Part shown: in pieces, positions 26,224 through 34,896 of the stretch
Position numbering within the stretch: position 1 is the first letter of the stretch
Layout: each line of letters begins with the position of its first letter
Assembly (NCBI GenBank): GCA_016932995.1
Contig: JAFGBU010000034.1
Location: 1-52,971, forward strand
Reading direction: 5' to 3'
DNA length: 52,971 nucleotides
Source: Desulfovibrionaceae bacterium
GTDB lineage: Bacteria > Desulfobacterota > Desulfovibrionia > Desulfovibrionales > Desulfovibrionaceae
Made by a program: the position numbers and the translations under genes
The notes under the pieces: generated by a model
What the model was told of the DNA's origin: nothing
The model's input: the letters and a program-made list of their open reading frames with translations, nothing else
Databases searched by the model: none

Positions 26224-26838
26224 ATGAACGCGATCCGCAAGAACGTCATCCAGCCGATCATCGACCTCTGGAGCCTCATCGTCGGGCTCAAGGTCACGGG
26301 CAAGTATTTTTGTCAGCGCCACGTCACGGTCCACTACCCGCGCAAGATCATCCCCGCGGAGCTGACCGACACCTTTGCCGGGCACATCGAGCTCATCCCG
26401 AGCGCCAAGGACCCGACCATCCCCAAGTGCATCTCGTGCATGATGTGCGCCACCAACTGCCCGAGCAACTGCATCAAGGTGCTCAAGCAGAAGGCGCCCA
26501 AGGTCTCGCCCGAGCAGGAGAAGGAGTGGGCCGAGGCCGAGGCCAGGGGGGAGAAGGTCAAGCGGCCCAAGGCGCCCAAGAATCCGGCCAAGTTCAGCTA
26601 CGACTACTCGCTGTGCAGCCTGTGCGGGACGTGCATCGAAAACTGCCCGGTGAGTTCGCTCAGGTTCTCGCATGACATCTACATCGTGGCCACGGACAGG
26701 AAGGAACTGACCATGGACCTTCTGGCCAGGCTCGCCCGCCAGGCCGAGGCCCAGGCCGGAAAACCCGCGGACCGGGCGCCCGGGGTCTTGGAACAGGCGG
26801 CCGAGGCCGGGCAAGAAGCTTCCGCGAAAGAGGCATGA
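26224..26838 (+). CDS. nuoI: complex I subunit I (two [4Fe-4S])
   Basis: 204 aa, with two CxxCxxCxxxCP motifs, CISCMMCATNCP and CSLCGTCIENCP, separated by a charged insert rich in Lys/Glu. The C-terminal ~40 residues are Ala/Glu-rich and probably extra-domain. GAGGGGAA directly precedes ATG 26224. Clusters N6a/N6b of this subunit would pass electrons to N2 from an unknown donor, since no NuoE, F or G is encoded here. Confidence 0.93.
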   Translation: MNAIRKNVIQPIIDLWSLIVGLKVTGKYFCQRHVTVHYPRKIIPAELTDTFAGHIELIPSAKDPTIPKCISCMMCATNCPSNCIKVLKQKAPKVSPEQEKEWAEAEARGEKVKRPKAPKNPAKFSYDYSLCSLCGTCIENCPVSSLRFSHDIYIVATDRKELTMDLLARLARQAEAQAGKPADRAPGVLEQAAEAGQEASAKEA

Positions 26839-26841
26839 GTC

Positions 26842-27351
26842 ATGGAATTAATGGCTAAGATTTCCTTCGTGATCTACGCGCTCATCATCCTTGGCGGTGG
26901 GCTCGTGGCCGTGACCAGCCAGAGCCTGGTCCGGGCGCTCGTCGGCCTGATCTCGACCCTGCTCGGGGTGGCCGGCATGTACATGCTCCTGGCCACGCCG
27001 TTCATGGCCTTCATGCAGATACTCATCTACGTGGGCGCGGTGGCGGTGATCGTGTTCTTCGCGGTCATGCTCACCAGGGCCGACGAGGGCGGCGAGGAGG
27101 CCGATCCGGCGCCGATCAGGCAGTCCCTGGGCTCCCTGGCCGCGGTGGCCGCGGTGGGCGGGGTCCTGTCCTGGGTCCTGCTGACCAAGCCGGTCCAGGG
27201 CCTCAAGGTCCCGGTCGAGGTGGCCGTGGAGGAGCTCGGCAAGGGGCTCATGGAGTCCTACTTCGTGGCCTTCGAGCTGATCTCCGTGATCCTGCTGGTG
27301 GCCATGTCCGGGGCCGTGCTCCTGGCCTGGGAGAGGAGGGTCAAGAAATGA
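26842..27351 (+). CDS. nuoJ: complex I subunit J
   Basis: A 169-aa five-helix membrane subunit. FMAFMQILIYVGAVAVIVFFAVMLT is the pi-bulge helix region of NuoJ. ATG 26842 (with a second Met at 26851) starts four bases after the nuoI stop. Ends in an ATGA overlap with nuoK. Confidence 0.92.
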   Translation: MELMAKISFVIYALIILGGGLVAVTSQSLVRALVGLISTLLGVAGMYMLLATPFMAFMQILIYVGAVAVIVFFAVMLTRADEGGEEADPAPIRQSLGSLAAVAAVGGVLSWVLLTKPVQGLKVPVEVAVEELGKGLMESYFVAFELISVILLVAMSGAVLLAWERRVKK

Positions 27352-27656
27352 GTCCGCTTCTTCTCTATCAGCTCGTGGCCCTGCTCCTGCTCTGCCTGGG
27401 CATCTTCGGGATGACCCAGCGCCGCAGCTTCGTCGGCATGCTCATCTCGGTTGAGCTCATGCTCAACGGCGCGGGCCTGTCCATCGTGGCCTCGTCCCAG
27501 CTCACCGAGGCCAGCGCGGTCCTCGGCCAGCTCGGGGCCCTTCTGGTCATGGGCCTGGCCGCGGCCGAGGCCACCTTGGTGCTGGCAATTATCGTGGTGG
27601 TGTCCAGACGGTTCGGCACGACCAAAACCAGTGAAGTCTCCACACTGAAGGAATAA
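27348..27656 (+). CDS. nuoK: complex I subunit K
   Basis: A 102-aa three-helix subunit with the conserved SVELMLNGAGLSIVA segment (a membrane Glu in helix 2) and AAAEATLVLAIIV (a second acidic residue in helix 3), both in the proton path. Coupled to nuoJ through ATGA. Confidence 0.94.
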   Translation: MSPLLLYQLVALLLLCLGIFGMTQRRSFVGMLISVELMLNGAGLSIVASSQLTEASAVLGQLGALLVMGLAAAEATLVLAIIVVVSRRFGTTKTSEVSTLKE

Positions 27657-27659
27657 GCC

Positions 27660-29153
27660 ATGACCGGGACAATAGAGAACGCGCGCATACTTATACCGCT
27701 CGCGATAACCTTTATCGCGCCGTTCTTGATCCGCTTCAACGCCAAGGACGTGAACAAGCGCGAGGCCGTCTCGCTGGTCGCCGCGAGCCTGACCTTTTTG
27801 TCCGTCGCGTCCATGGTTCCGATGGTCCTTGACGGCTACATCATCAAGTACACGCTGTTCACCATAATGCCCGGCATCACCGTGACCTTCTGCGCGGACG
27901 GCCTGGGCATGATCTTCGCCAACATCGCCACCTTCTTGTGGATATTCGCCTCCAGCTACAACATCGGGTACATGCGCAGCCTGAACGAGCACGCCCAGAC
28001 CCGCTACTACTTCTGCTTCGCGGTGGCCATCTTCGGGGCCGTGGGCGTGGCCTTTGCGGCCAACGTCTTCACCCTGTACCTGTTCTACGAGATCATCACC
28101 GTGTTCACCTACCCGCTGGTCGCCCACCATCAGGACGCGGACGGCTACTCGGGCGGGCGCAAGTACCTGGTCTACCTGATGGGCACGTCCAAGATATTCC
28201 TGCTCCCGGCCATGGTCCTGACCTATGTGCTCTGCGGGACCCTGGACATGCACCTGGGCGACATAGTGACCGGCATGTTCCCGGCCCAGGTCGTGGCCGA
28301 TCATCCGGTGTTGGTGACCGTGACCTACATCCTGTACATCGCGGGCCTGGCCAAGTGCGCGATCATGCCCTTCCACAACTGGCTGCCCTCGGCCATGGTC
28401 GCGCCCACGCCGGTCTCGGCCCTGCTGCATGCGGTGGCAGTGGTCAAGGCGGGCGTGTTCTGCGTGAGCCGGATCATCCTCTCGGGCTTCGGGGTCCAGA
28501 CCATGGACACCCTGAACCTGGGCCTGCCCACGGCGTACGCGGCCGCGTTCACCATCGTGGTCGCCTCGTTCATCGCCCTGACCAAGGACGACCTGAAGGC
28601 CCGGCTGGCCTACTCCACGGTCAGCCAGCTGTCCTACATAATCATCGGCGTGGCCATGCTCACCCCGGCCGCGGTCCAGGGCGGGCTCGTCCACATCGCC
28701 CACCACGCCTTTTCCAAGATCACCTTGTTCTTCGCGGCCGGGGCCATCTACGTGGCCACGCACCTGAAGAAGATCAGCCTCATGGACGGCCTGGGCCGGC
28801 GCATGCCCTGGACCTTCGGGGCCTTTGCCCTGGCCTCGCTGTCCATGATCGGCATGCCGCCGGTGTGCGGGTTCGTGTCCAAGTGGTATCTGGTCAACGG
28901 CACCCTGCAGTGCGGCCAGACCATCCTTCTGGTGGCCCTGCTCCTCAGCACGGCGCTCAACGCCGGTTACTTCACGCCCATCGTCTACCGGGCCTTTTTC
29001 AGGAAGCCCAAAGAGGGGGCCAACATCGGCCGGTTCAAGGAGGCGCCCATGACCATGGTCGTGCCCCTGTTCATCACGGCCGTGATATCCGTTTTCCTCG
29101 GCATCTACCCGCAGGTGTTCATGAACCTGGTCAGGGCGTTCGGGAAATTTTAG
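27660..29153 (+). CDS. antiporter-like proton-pumping subunit (MrpD/NuoL/M family)
   Basis: A 497-aa protein with about 14 hydrophobic segments and the proton_antipo_M core: FTLYLFYEIITVFTYPLV with the conserved Glu, AIMPFHNWLPSAMVAPTPVSALLHAVAVVKAG, DLKARLAYSTVSQLSYIIIG and IGMPPVCGFVSKWYL. It resembles Mrp subunit D more than NuoL and lacks NuoL's C-terminal amphipathic helix. It lies between nuoK and the 85-aa gene, and is an antiporter-like subunit beyond the usual NuoL, M and N. AAGGAA precedes ATG 27660. Confidence 0.88.
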   Translation: MTGTIENARILIPLAITFIAPFLIRFNAKDVNKREAVSLVAASLTFLSVASMVPMVLDGYIIKYTLFTIMPGITVTFCADGLGMIFANIATFLWIFASSYNIGYMRSLNEHAQTRYYFCFAVAIFGAVGVAFAANVFTLYLFYEIITVFTYPLVAHHQDADGYSGGRKYLVYLMGTSKIFLLPAMVLTYVLCGTLDMHLGDIVTGMFPAQVVADHPVLVTVTYILYIAGLAKCAIMPFHNWLPSAMVAPTPVSALLHAVAVVKAGVFCVSRIILSGFGVQTMDTLNLGLPTAYAAAFTIVVASFIALTKDDLKARLAYSTVSQLSYIIIGVAMLTPAAVQGGLVHIAHHAFSKITLFFAAGAIYVATHLKKISLMDGLGRRMPWTFGAFALASLSMIGMPPVCGFVSKWYLVNGTLQCGQTILLVALLLSTALNAGYFTPIVYRAFFRKPKEGANIGRFKEAPMTMVVPLFITAVISVFLGIYPQVFMNLVRAFGKF

Positions 29154-29162
29154 GGGGCAGCT

Positions 29163-29420
29163 ATGAACGAATGGCTCGGCGAGCTTCTCGACAAATGGCG
29201 TCAGCAGTGGCGGGCGTGGCGGGTGATCATGTTCGCGGTCCTGGCCTGCCTGGTGGGACTGAACTTCGTCTTCCACCCCCACGAGCCGCACTTCGGCTAT
29301 GACAAGTACACGGGCTTCTGGGCGATCTTCGGGCTGGGCGTGGGCCTGGTCATGGTCATCGTCATGAAGAAGATCATCCAGCCCATGATAGCGCGGGACG
29401 AGGACTTCTATGATCGGTAA
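29163..29420 (+). CDS. 85-aa membrane protein of the nuo operon
   Basis: Two hydrophobic stretches (roughly residues 19-36 and 50-68) with a short loop, and basic/aromatic ends; an N-terminal amphipathic WLGELLDKWRQQW stretch. No family motif is recognised. It lies between the MrpD-like and NuoL-like genes and overlaps the latter by 11 nt. It may be an accessory subunit bridging the two antiporter-like proteins, like the small subunits of Mrp and membrane-bound hydrogenases. Function unknown. Confidence 0.75.
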   Translation: MNEWLGELLDKWRQQWRAWRVIMFAVLACLVGLNFVFHPHEPHFGYDKYTGFWAIFGLGVGLVMVIVMKKIIQPMIARDEDFYDR

Positions 29421-31188
29421 CAGCTTTCTCCACCCCTCCATAGCCTTCCTGGCCCTGGCCCTGGCCCTGCCCTTTTTCCGCGGCAAGGGTTGGAACTGGC
29501 TGCTCCTGGTGCCGCCGATCCTGGCCATCTGGAGCATCTTCACGGTCGAGCCCGGGATGTACGGCGTGCTTCCCTACCTGGACGAGGGCCTGATCCTGGG
29601 CCGGGTGGACAAGCTGTCCATCGTCTTTGCCCAGGTCTTCGCGATCATGTCCCTGATCGGCATGTTCTACGCCATGCACGTCAAGGACAAGGCCCAGCAC
29701 GTGTCCGCCTGCCTGTACGTGGCCGGCGGGTTCGGCTGCGTGTTCGCGGGCGACCTGCTGACCGTGTTCCTGTTCTGGGAGCTCATGTCCATCGGCTCGA
29801 CCTTCCTGGTCTTTCTGAACCGCACCGAGGAGTCCATCCACGCCGGGTTCAGGTACTTCATGTACCACACCGTGGGCGGGCTGTTCCTGCTGGCCGGGCT
29901 GCTTCTGCGCTACAAGGCCCTGGGCACCTTCGCCTTTGTGCACACCGCGCCCATGGGCGCGCAGTACTACGACTGGCTGATACTCATCGGCTTCTGCGTG
30001 AACGCCGCGGTGGTGCCGCTGCACGCCTGGCTGCCGGACGCCTACCCCAGGGGCACGGTGACCGGCTCGGTGTTCATGTGCGCGTACACGACCAAGACCG
30101 CGGTCTATGTCTTGTGCCGCGGCTTCGCGGGCTGGGAGGTCCTGGCCGTGGCCGGCACGGTGATGGCGGTCTACGGCGTGCTCTACGCGTGCATCGAGAA
30201 CAACGCCCGCAGGATTCTGTCCTACCACATCGTGTCCCAGGTCGGGTACATGGTCGCGGGCATAGGCATAGGCACGGCCATGACCATCAACGGCGCCGTG
30301 GCCCACGCCTACGCCCACATTTTGTACAAGGGCCTGCTGTTCATGGGCGCGGGCTGCCTGCTGTACGCGGCCGGGACCCAGAAGCTGGACGAGCTCGGCG
30401 GCCTGGTCAAGCGCCTGCCCTGGGTCATGGTTTTGTACATGATCGCGGCCCTGTCCATCTCCGGCATGCCGGTCTTCAACGGGTTCATATCCAAGACCAT
30501 GACCATCGCGGGCGCGGCCGAGGCCCACAGGACCTGGCTCGCGGCCGGGCTGGAGATAGCGGCCGTGGGCACGTTCGTCTCCGTGGGCATCAAGCTGCCG
30601 TACTTCGCCTTCTGGGGCCGCAGGCCCACCTATCAGGGAGAGCTGAGGCCCATCCCCTGGAACATGTACGTGGGCATGGCCATAGCCGGGGCCCTGTGCA
30701 TCGCCCAGGGCGTGTACCCGCGCATCCTGTACGCCTACCTCCCGGTGGCCCAGGAGCACATGTACACCCCGTGGACCGTCTGGCACGTGCTTCAGGCCGG
30801 ACTGATTCTCGGCTTCTCCGGGCTGGCCTTCTACTTCCTGCGCTACGTCATCACCCCGCACAAGAAGCTCAATCTGGACTTCGACTACTACTACCGGCTC
30901 ATCGGCCGCTGGGTGCTGGCCGTGCTCTGTAGGCCCGTTGCCTGGATCGACGACCGTTGGACCGAGGCCTATCGGGCCGGCGGACTGCGCGGGCTCATGG
31001 CCGTGGCCGCGGGCACGGTCTGGTTCGACAAGCACGGCATTGACACGGTCGTTGACGGAACGGCCTATTCGGTCAAGGACATCGGCAAGGTGGGCGCCAA
31101 GGTGCAGTCCGGCCGTCTGCAGGACTACATCGCCCTGGCCGCCGTTCTGGCGTTGTGTGTGTTCGCCCTGGTCTGGTACCTCGGATAG
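29410..31188 (+). CDS. nuoL: complex I subunit L-like, with C-terminal helix
   Basis: 592 aa. The antiporter core is present: LTVFLFWELMSIGSTFLVF with the key Glu, PLHAWLPDAYPRGTVTGSVFMCAYTTKTAVYVL, NARRILSYHIVSQVGYMVAGIG and HILYKGLLFMGAG. After residue ~480 it has the NuoL-like tail: a hydrophilic stretch, WFDKHGIDTVVDGTAYSVKDIG, then a final hydrophobic helix, matching the long lateral helix of NuoL. This makes it the true NuoL counterpart although the order is unusual. Starts 11 nt before the 85-aa gene ends. Confidence 0.88.
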   Translation: MIGNSFLHPSIAFLALALALPFFRGKGWNWLLLVPPILAIWSIFTVEPGMYGVLPYLDEGLILGRVDKLSIVFAQVFAIMSLIGMFYAMHVKDKAQHVSACLYVAGGFGCVFAGDLLTVFLFWELMSIGSTFLVFLNRTEESIHAGFRYFMYHTVGGLFLLAGLLLRYKALGTFAFVHTAPMGAQYYDWLILIGFCVNAAVVPLHAWLPDAYPRGTVTGSVFMCAYTTKTAVYVLCRGFAGWEVLAVAGTVMAVYGVLYACIENNARRILSYHIVSQVGYMVAGIGIGTAMTINGAVAHAYAHILYKGLLFMGAGCLLYAAGTQKLDELGGLVKRLPWVMVLYMIAALSISGMPVFNGFISKTMTIAGAAEAHRTWLAAGLEIAAVGTFVSVGIKLPYFAFWGRRPTYQGELRPIPWNMYVGMAIAGALCIAQGVYPRILYAYLPVAQEHMYTPWTVWHVLQAGLILGFSGLAFYFLRYVITPHKKLNLDFDYYYRLIGRWVLAVLCRPVAWIDDRWTEAYRAGGLRGLMAVAAGTVWFDKHGIDTVVDGTAYSVKDIGKVGAKVQSGRLQDYIALAAVLALCVFALVWYLG

Positions 31189-31215
31189 GGCGCGAAACCA
31201 AACGGAGAGCTAGCT

Positions 31216-32754
31216 TTGGACGTCGGTTACCCGGTACTCACCTGTCTGATTTTCTTCCCGCTCGCGGCGGCCGCCGGTCTGTTCCTGATCAGGGGCGAGG
31301 CCGTTGTCCGCGGGTACACCATGGCGGTCTCGATCTTCGAGCTGATACTGGCCGTTCCCCTGATCTGGTTCAAGCTCGACTCGCAGTTCCAGTTCGTGGA
31401 ACGCGTCTCCTGGGTGCCGCAGTGGGGCCTGGAGTACTACCTCGGCGTGGACGGCATCAGCATCCTCATGGTCATGCTGACGCTCGTGATCCTGCCGCTG
31501 TGCGTCATGTGCTCCTGGACCTACATCTCCAAGCGGGTCAAGGAGTTCCACTTCTGCCTGCTGTTCATGACCGCGGCCTGCGTGGGCGTGTTCACGGCCC
31601 TGGACCTGGTCCTGTTCTACGTCTTCTGGGAGGCCATGCTCATCCCCATGTACCTGCTCATCGCGGTCTGGGGGGGCGACGAACGGCGCTACGCGTCCAT
31701 CAAGTTCTTCCTGTACACCCTGGCGGGCAGCACGCTGCTTCTGGTGGCCATCGTGGCCTTCCGCATCGCGGGCGGGACCTTCTCCATCCCCGAGCTGATG
31801 CAGCAGAGCTTCTCGTTCCGCTTCCAGTTCTGGGCCTTTTTGGCCATGGCCCTGGCCTTTGCCATCAAGGTGCCCATGTTCCCGTTCCACACCTGGCTCC
31901 CGGCGGCCCACGTCCAGGCGCCGTCCGCGGGCAGCGTCATCCTGGCGGCCGTGCTCCTGAAGATGGGGACCTACGGGTTCCTGCGCTTCTGCCTGCCCCT
32001 GACCCCGGCGGCCAGCCAGTACTTCGCGCCCATGATGATCGCCATCTCCATAGTCTCGATCCTGTACGGCGGGTGGGTGGCCCTGGGCCAGGAGGACATC
32101 AAGAAGCTTGTCGCCTACTCGTCCGTGGCCCATATGGGCTTCGTGACCCTGGGCATCTTCCTGTTCACCCTGCGCGGGGTGGAGGGGGCCCTGTTCCAGA
32201 TGCTCAACCACGGCATAGTCACGGGCGCGCTGTTTATGATGGTCGGCTGCGTGTACGAGCGCAGCCACAGCAGGGAGATCAAGAACAACATGGGCATGGG
32301 CAAGTATCTGCCCGCGTTCATGGGCTTCTGGGGCCTGTTCGCCCTGTCCTCGTTCGGGTTTCCCGGGACCAACAGCTTCGTGGGCGAGATTTTGGTCTTT
32401 GTGGCCACCTTCGAGGTCAACGCCTGGCTCGGGGCCTTCCTGGTGCCCGGGGCGCTCCTGGCCGCGGCGTACATGTTCCGGGTGTCCATGAAGATGGCCT
32501 GGGGCGAGCCGAGCGCGGCCAAGAACTGGAAGGACCTGAACTCCCGGGAGTGGGCCTACTGCGTGGTCCCGGCCGTGTTCGTGCTGGTCATCGGCCTGGC
32601 CCCGGGCTACGTGTTCAAGATGATAGACCCGTCGATCGACAAGCTCCTGGCCGACTTCAAGGGGAGGTCCCAGGTCCAGCGCGTGGAAACCGAAACGCCG
32701 ATGCGCACGGCCGCCCTCGACCTGTTTGCGGGCGACGCCTCGGCGAAGAATTAG
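31216..32754 (+). CDS. nuoM: complex I subunit M
   Basis: 512 aa, 14 hydrophobic segments. LVLFYVFWEAMLIPMYLLIAVWG with the conserved Glu, PMFPFHTWLPAAHVQAPSAGSVILAAVLLKMGTYGF and HMGFVTLGIFLFTLRGVEGALFQMLNHG are diagnostic. The start is TTG 31216: GGAGAG lies six bases upstream and no ATG or GTG is better placed. Expression from TTG may be tuned relative to its neighbours. Confidence 0.93.
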   Translation: MDVGYPVLTCLIFFPLAAAAGLFLIRGEAVVRGYTMAVSIFELILAVPLIWFKLDSQFQFVERVSWVPQWGLEYYLGVDGISILMVMLTLVILPLCVMCSWTYISKRVKEFHFCLLFMTAACVGVFTALDLVLFYVFWEAMLIPMYLLIAVWGGDERRYASIKFFLYTLAGSTLLLVAIVAFRIAGGTFSIPELMQQSFSFRFQFWAFLAMALAFAIKVPMFPFHTWLPAAHVQAPSAGSVILAAVLLKMGTYGFLRFCLPLTPAASQYFAPMMIAISIVSILYGGWVALGQEDIKKLVAYSSVAHMGFVTLGIFLFTLRGVEGALFQMLNHGIVTGALFMMVGCVYERSHSREIKNNMGMGKYLPAFMGFWGLFALSSFGFPGTNSFVGEILVFVATFEVNAWLGAFLVPGALLAAAYMFRVSMKMAWGEPSAAKNWKDLNSREWAYCVVPAVFVLVIGLAPGYVFKMIDPSIDKLLADFKGRSQVQRVETETPMRTAALDLFAGDASAKN

Positions 32755-32766
32755 GGAGTGCCGGAC

Positions 32767-34194
32767 GTGAACTTCAACCCAGCTTTGATAGTTCCCGAGT
32801 TGTATCAGTTCCTGCTGATCATGGCCCTGTTCGTGCAGAGCCTGGGCAGCAGGGAATGGCAGCCGCACACCGAGAGGTGGATGCCGATCTTCGCCGGCCT
32901 GGGCTTCATGGTCAGCATGGTCTCCTTCGGCAGCGAAGGGCTCATGTTCTGGGGCGCCTACAAGGTCGACCTGATCTCCCAGTTCTTCAAGGTCGCGGTG
33001 GCCGGCGGCTTTTTCGTGGCCGTGGTCAACGCCTCCAGGCAGCCCAGCCTGGCCGAGGCCAAGCGCGCGGACTACTACATGTTTCTGGCCTTGAGCGCCT
33101 GGGGCCTGATGCTTCTGTCCTCGGCCGTCGAGCTGATCACCATCTACGTGGCCCTGGAGCTCTCGTCCTACAGCCTGTATGCGGTCATCCCGCTCAGGTC
33201 CAAGGACAAGGGCGCGGCCGAGGCGGCCCTCAAGTACATCCTGTTCGGGGCCATGGCCACGGCGGTCGCCCTGTACGGGTTCTCCTACATCCTCGCCAGC
33301 CAGCACACGACCTACGTGGCCGAGCTGGCGGCCAAGTCCTGGGCCTGGGCCGACTCGCCCCTGGCCGTGGTCGGGCTGTCCATGTTTCTGGCCGGCATGT
33401 TCTACAAGCTGGCCCTGTTCCCGTTCCACTTCTGGTGCCCGGACGTCTACCAGGGCGCGAGCAACGAGACCGCGGCCTACGTGGCCACCCTGCCCAAGCT
33501 GGGCGCGGTGGTCGTGCTCGTGCGCCTGGCCGCGCTGCTCAAGCCCGGCCTGGAGGTGACCACCATCCTGGCGGTGCTCGGCGCGGTGTCCATGACCTAC
33601 GGCAACCTGGCCGCCCTGGCCCAGAAGGACGTCAAGCGGCTGCTCGGGTTCTCCTCGGTGGCCCACGCCGGATACGTCATGGTCGGTCTGGTGGCCGGCA
33701 CGGCCATGGGCCTGGCCGCGGCGGCCTTCTACTCCATGGCCTATGTGGTCATGAACCTGCTCTGTTTCTGGGTCCTGGGCCGGGTAGGCTCGGACGGCCG
33801 GAACATCAGCCTCGACGACCTGAAGGGCCTGCACAAGAAGGCCCCGGGCCTGGCCCTGTCCCTGGCCGTTGGCGCCTTCGCCCTTGTCGGCCTGCCGCCC
33901 ACGGTCGGGTTCATCGGCAAGTTCTTCCTGATCACCGCGGCCTGGAACCACGGCTACAACTGGCTGGTCATCACCCTGGCCGTGAACAGCGCCATAGCCA
34001 TCTTCTACTACCTGAGCCTGGTGCGCTACGCCTATGCCGAGGAGGGCGAGGCGTCCAACGCGGTTGTCCCGGACAACTCCATGTTCAGCGTGGCCGGTGC
34101 GGGCATCCTGGCGGCCCTGGTCCTGGTTCTGGGATTGATCCCGGCCCCGATCTTCGACTTCGCGGTCCAGGCCGGAAAGATCCTTCTGCCCTAG
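32767..34194 (+). CDS. nuoN: complex I subunit N
   Basis: 475 aa. ELITIYVALELSSYSLYAVIPL, LALFPFHFWCPDVYQGASNETAAYVATLPK and DVKRLLGFSSVAHAGYVMVGLVAG are typical of NuoN. The start is GTG 32767, with AGGGAG (32753-32758) eight bases upstream; GTG 32758 is in frame but would lie inside this ribosome site. Last gene of the operon, followed by a strong terminator. Confidence 0.93.
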   Translation: MNFNPALIVPELYQFLLIMALFVQSLGSREWQPHTERWMPIFAGLGFMVSMVSFGSEGLMFWGAYKVDLISQFFKVAVAGGFFVAVVNASRQPSLAEAKRADYYMFLALSAWGLMLLSSAVELITIYVALELSSYSLYAVIPLRSKDKGAAEAALKYILFGAMATAVALYGFSYILASQHTTYVAELAAKSWAWADSPLAVVGLSMFLAGMFYKLALFPFHFWCPDVYQGASNETAAYVATLPKLGAVVVLVRLAALLKPGLEVTTILAVLGAVSMTYGNLAALAQKDVKRLLGFSSVAHAGYVMVGLVAGTAMGLAAAAFYSMAYVVMNLLCFWVLGRVGSDGRNISLDDLKGLHKKAPGLALSLAVGAFALVGLPPTVGFIGKFFLITAAWNHGYNWLVITLAVNSAIAIFYYLSLVRYAYAEEGEASNAVVPDNSMFSVAGAGILAALVLVLGLIPAPIFDFAVQAGKILLP

Positions 34195-34230
34195 CCGGCC
34201 GGGTCAACGATCTTCGATCTTCAATCCTCG

Positions 34231-34255
34231 GGGGGCCGCAAGGCCCCCTTTTTTT
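34231..34255 (+). terminator. intrinsic terminator of the nuo operon
   Basis: GGGGGCC, loop GCAA, GGCCCCC, then seven T. A textbook rho-independent terminator starting 36 bases after the nuoN stop. Confidence 0.95.
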
Positions 34256-34319
34256 GGGTTTGGTCCCCTTGCGCGGGCCGGGGCCTTGGCCTATCCTCTA
34301 GGCCTCAAAGGGGCGCGCG

Positions 34320-34880
34320 ATGCACGAGACCGGTTTTGACGGCCTGATCGAGGACTACCTGAGCGGCGAAAAGATCGAGGAGACCACCTACGAGGAGTTC
34401 AGGCAGGCCCTGGCCCGGCTCCTGGTCGAGGACAGGGGCTATCCCAGGGACCGGCTCAGGCCCAGGCAGGCCGTTTCCTATAAGATAGAGGGCCGGGAGT
34501 ACTCCCGGACCATGGACCTTGTGGCCTATGATGAGCAGGACCGGCCGATCCTGGTGGTCCTTTTCTGCAGCGGCGCGGTCGGCAGCTACGAGCGCGAGAC
34601 GGTCTACGCGGCCAGGCTCTTTCCCGGCGGGCCCGTGCCCTTGGCCCTGGTCACGGACACCATCCGGGCCTCGCTCCTGGACGCGGCCAGCGGCGAGGTC
34701 CTGGCCTCGGGCATGCAGGCCATACCCTTCTGGCCCGAGCTTTTGGCCCGGACCAGGGACTTCAAGAGGGTCCCGCCGACGCCTGAGCAGCGCTCGAAGA
34801 TGGAGCGCGTCTTTCACGCCTACAGCGGGTTTCTGTACGGGGCCTGCTGTTCCGACTCCTGCAAGCCGGGCCCGGAATAG
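34320..34880 (+). CDS. solitary HsdR N-terminal-like (PD-(D/E)xK fold) protein
   Basis: A 186-aa protein that resembles the HSDR_N/HSDR_N_2 domain of type I restriction endonuclease R subunits: EFRQALARLLVEDRGYPRDRL, then SRTMDLVAYDEQDRPILVVLFCSG. In active nucleases the last strand carries E-x-K; here it reads LFCSG, so the catalytic pair appears lost. No methylase or specificity gene is nearby, so it is not a restriction system. Two Cys near the C-terminus (ACCSDSC) might bind metal. It has an AAAGGGG ribosome site. A nucleic-acid-binding role without cleavage is conceivable. Confidence 0.6.
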   Translation: MHETGFDGLIEDYLSGEKIEETTYEEFRQALARLLVEDRGYPRDRLRPRQAVSYKIEGREYSRTMDLVAYDEQDRPILVVLFCSGAVGSYERETVYAARLFPGGPVPLALVTDTIRASLLDAASGEVLASGMQAIPFWPELLARTRDFKRVPPTPEQRSKMERVFHAYSGFLYGACCSDSCKPGPE

Positions 34881-34896
34881 GCCGTGGCCCGCGCAG

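Noticed and set aside
23358-26303. Very long open frame (~980 codons) on the minus strand across nuoB-nuoH
   Set aside because: Opposite to well-conserved nuo genes, translation is His/Gln/Asp/Gly-rich without motifs; similar shadows lie across 27258-29543, 31210-33951 and 37843-41169.
31155-34301. Long plus-strand frame over nuoM and nuoN
   Set aside because: Out of frame with both genes, low-complexity Arg/Gly/Pro translation.
34261-34319. Possible sigma54-type site before the HsdR_N-like gene
   Set aside because: TTGGCC is present but the -12 element is missing at the correct spacing.
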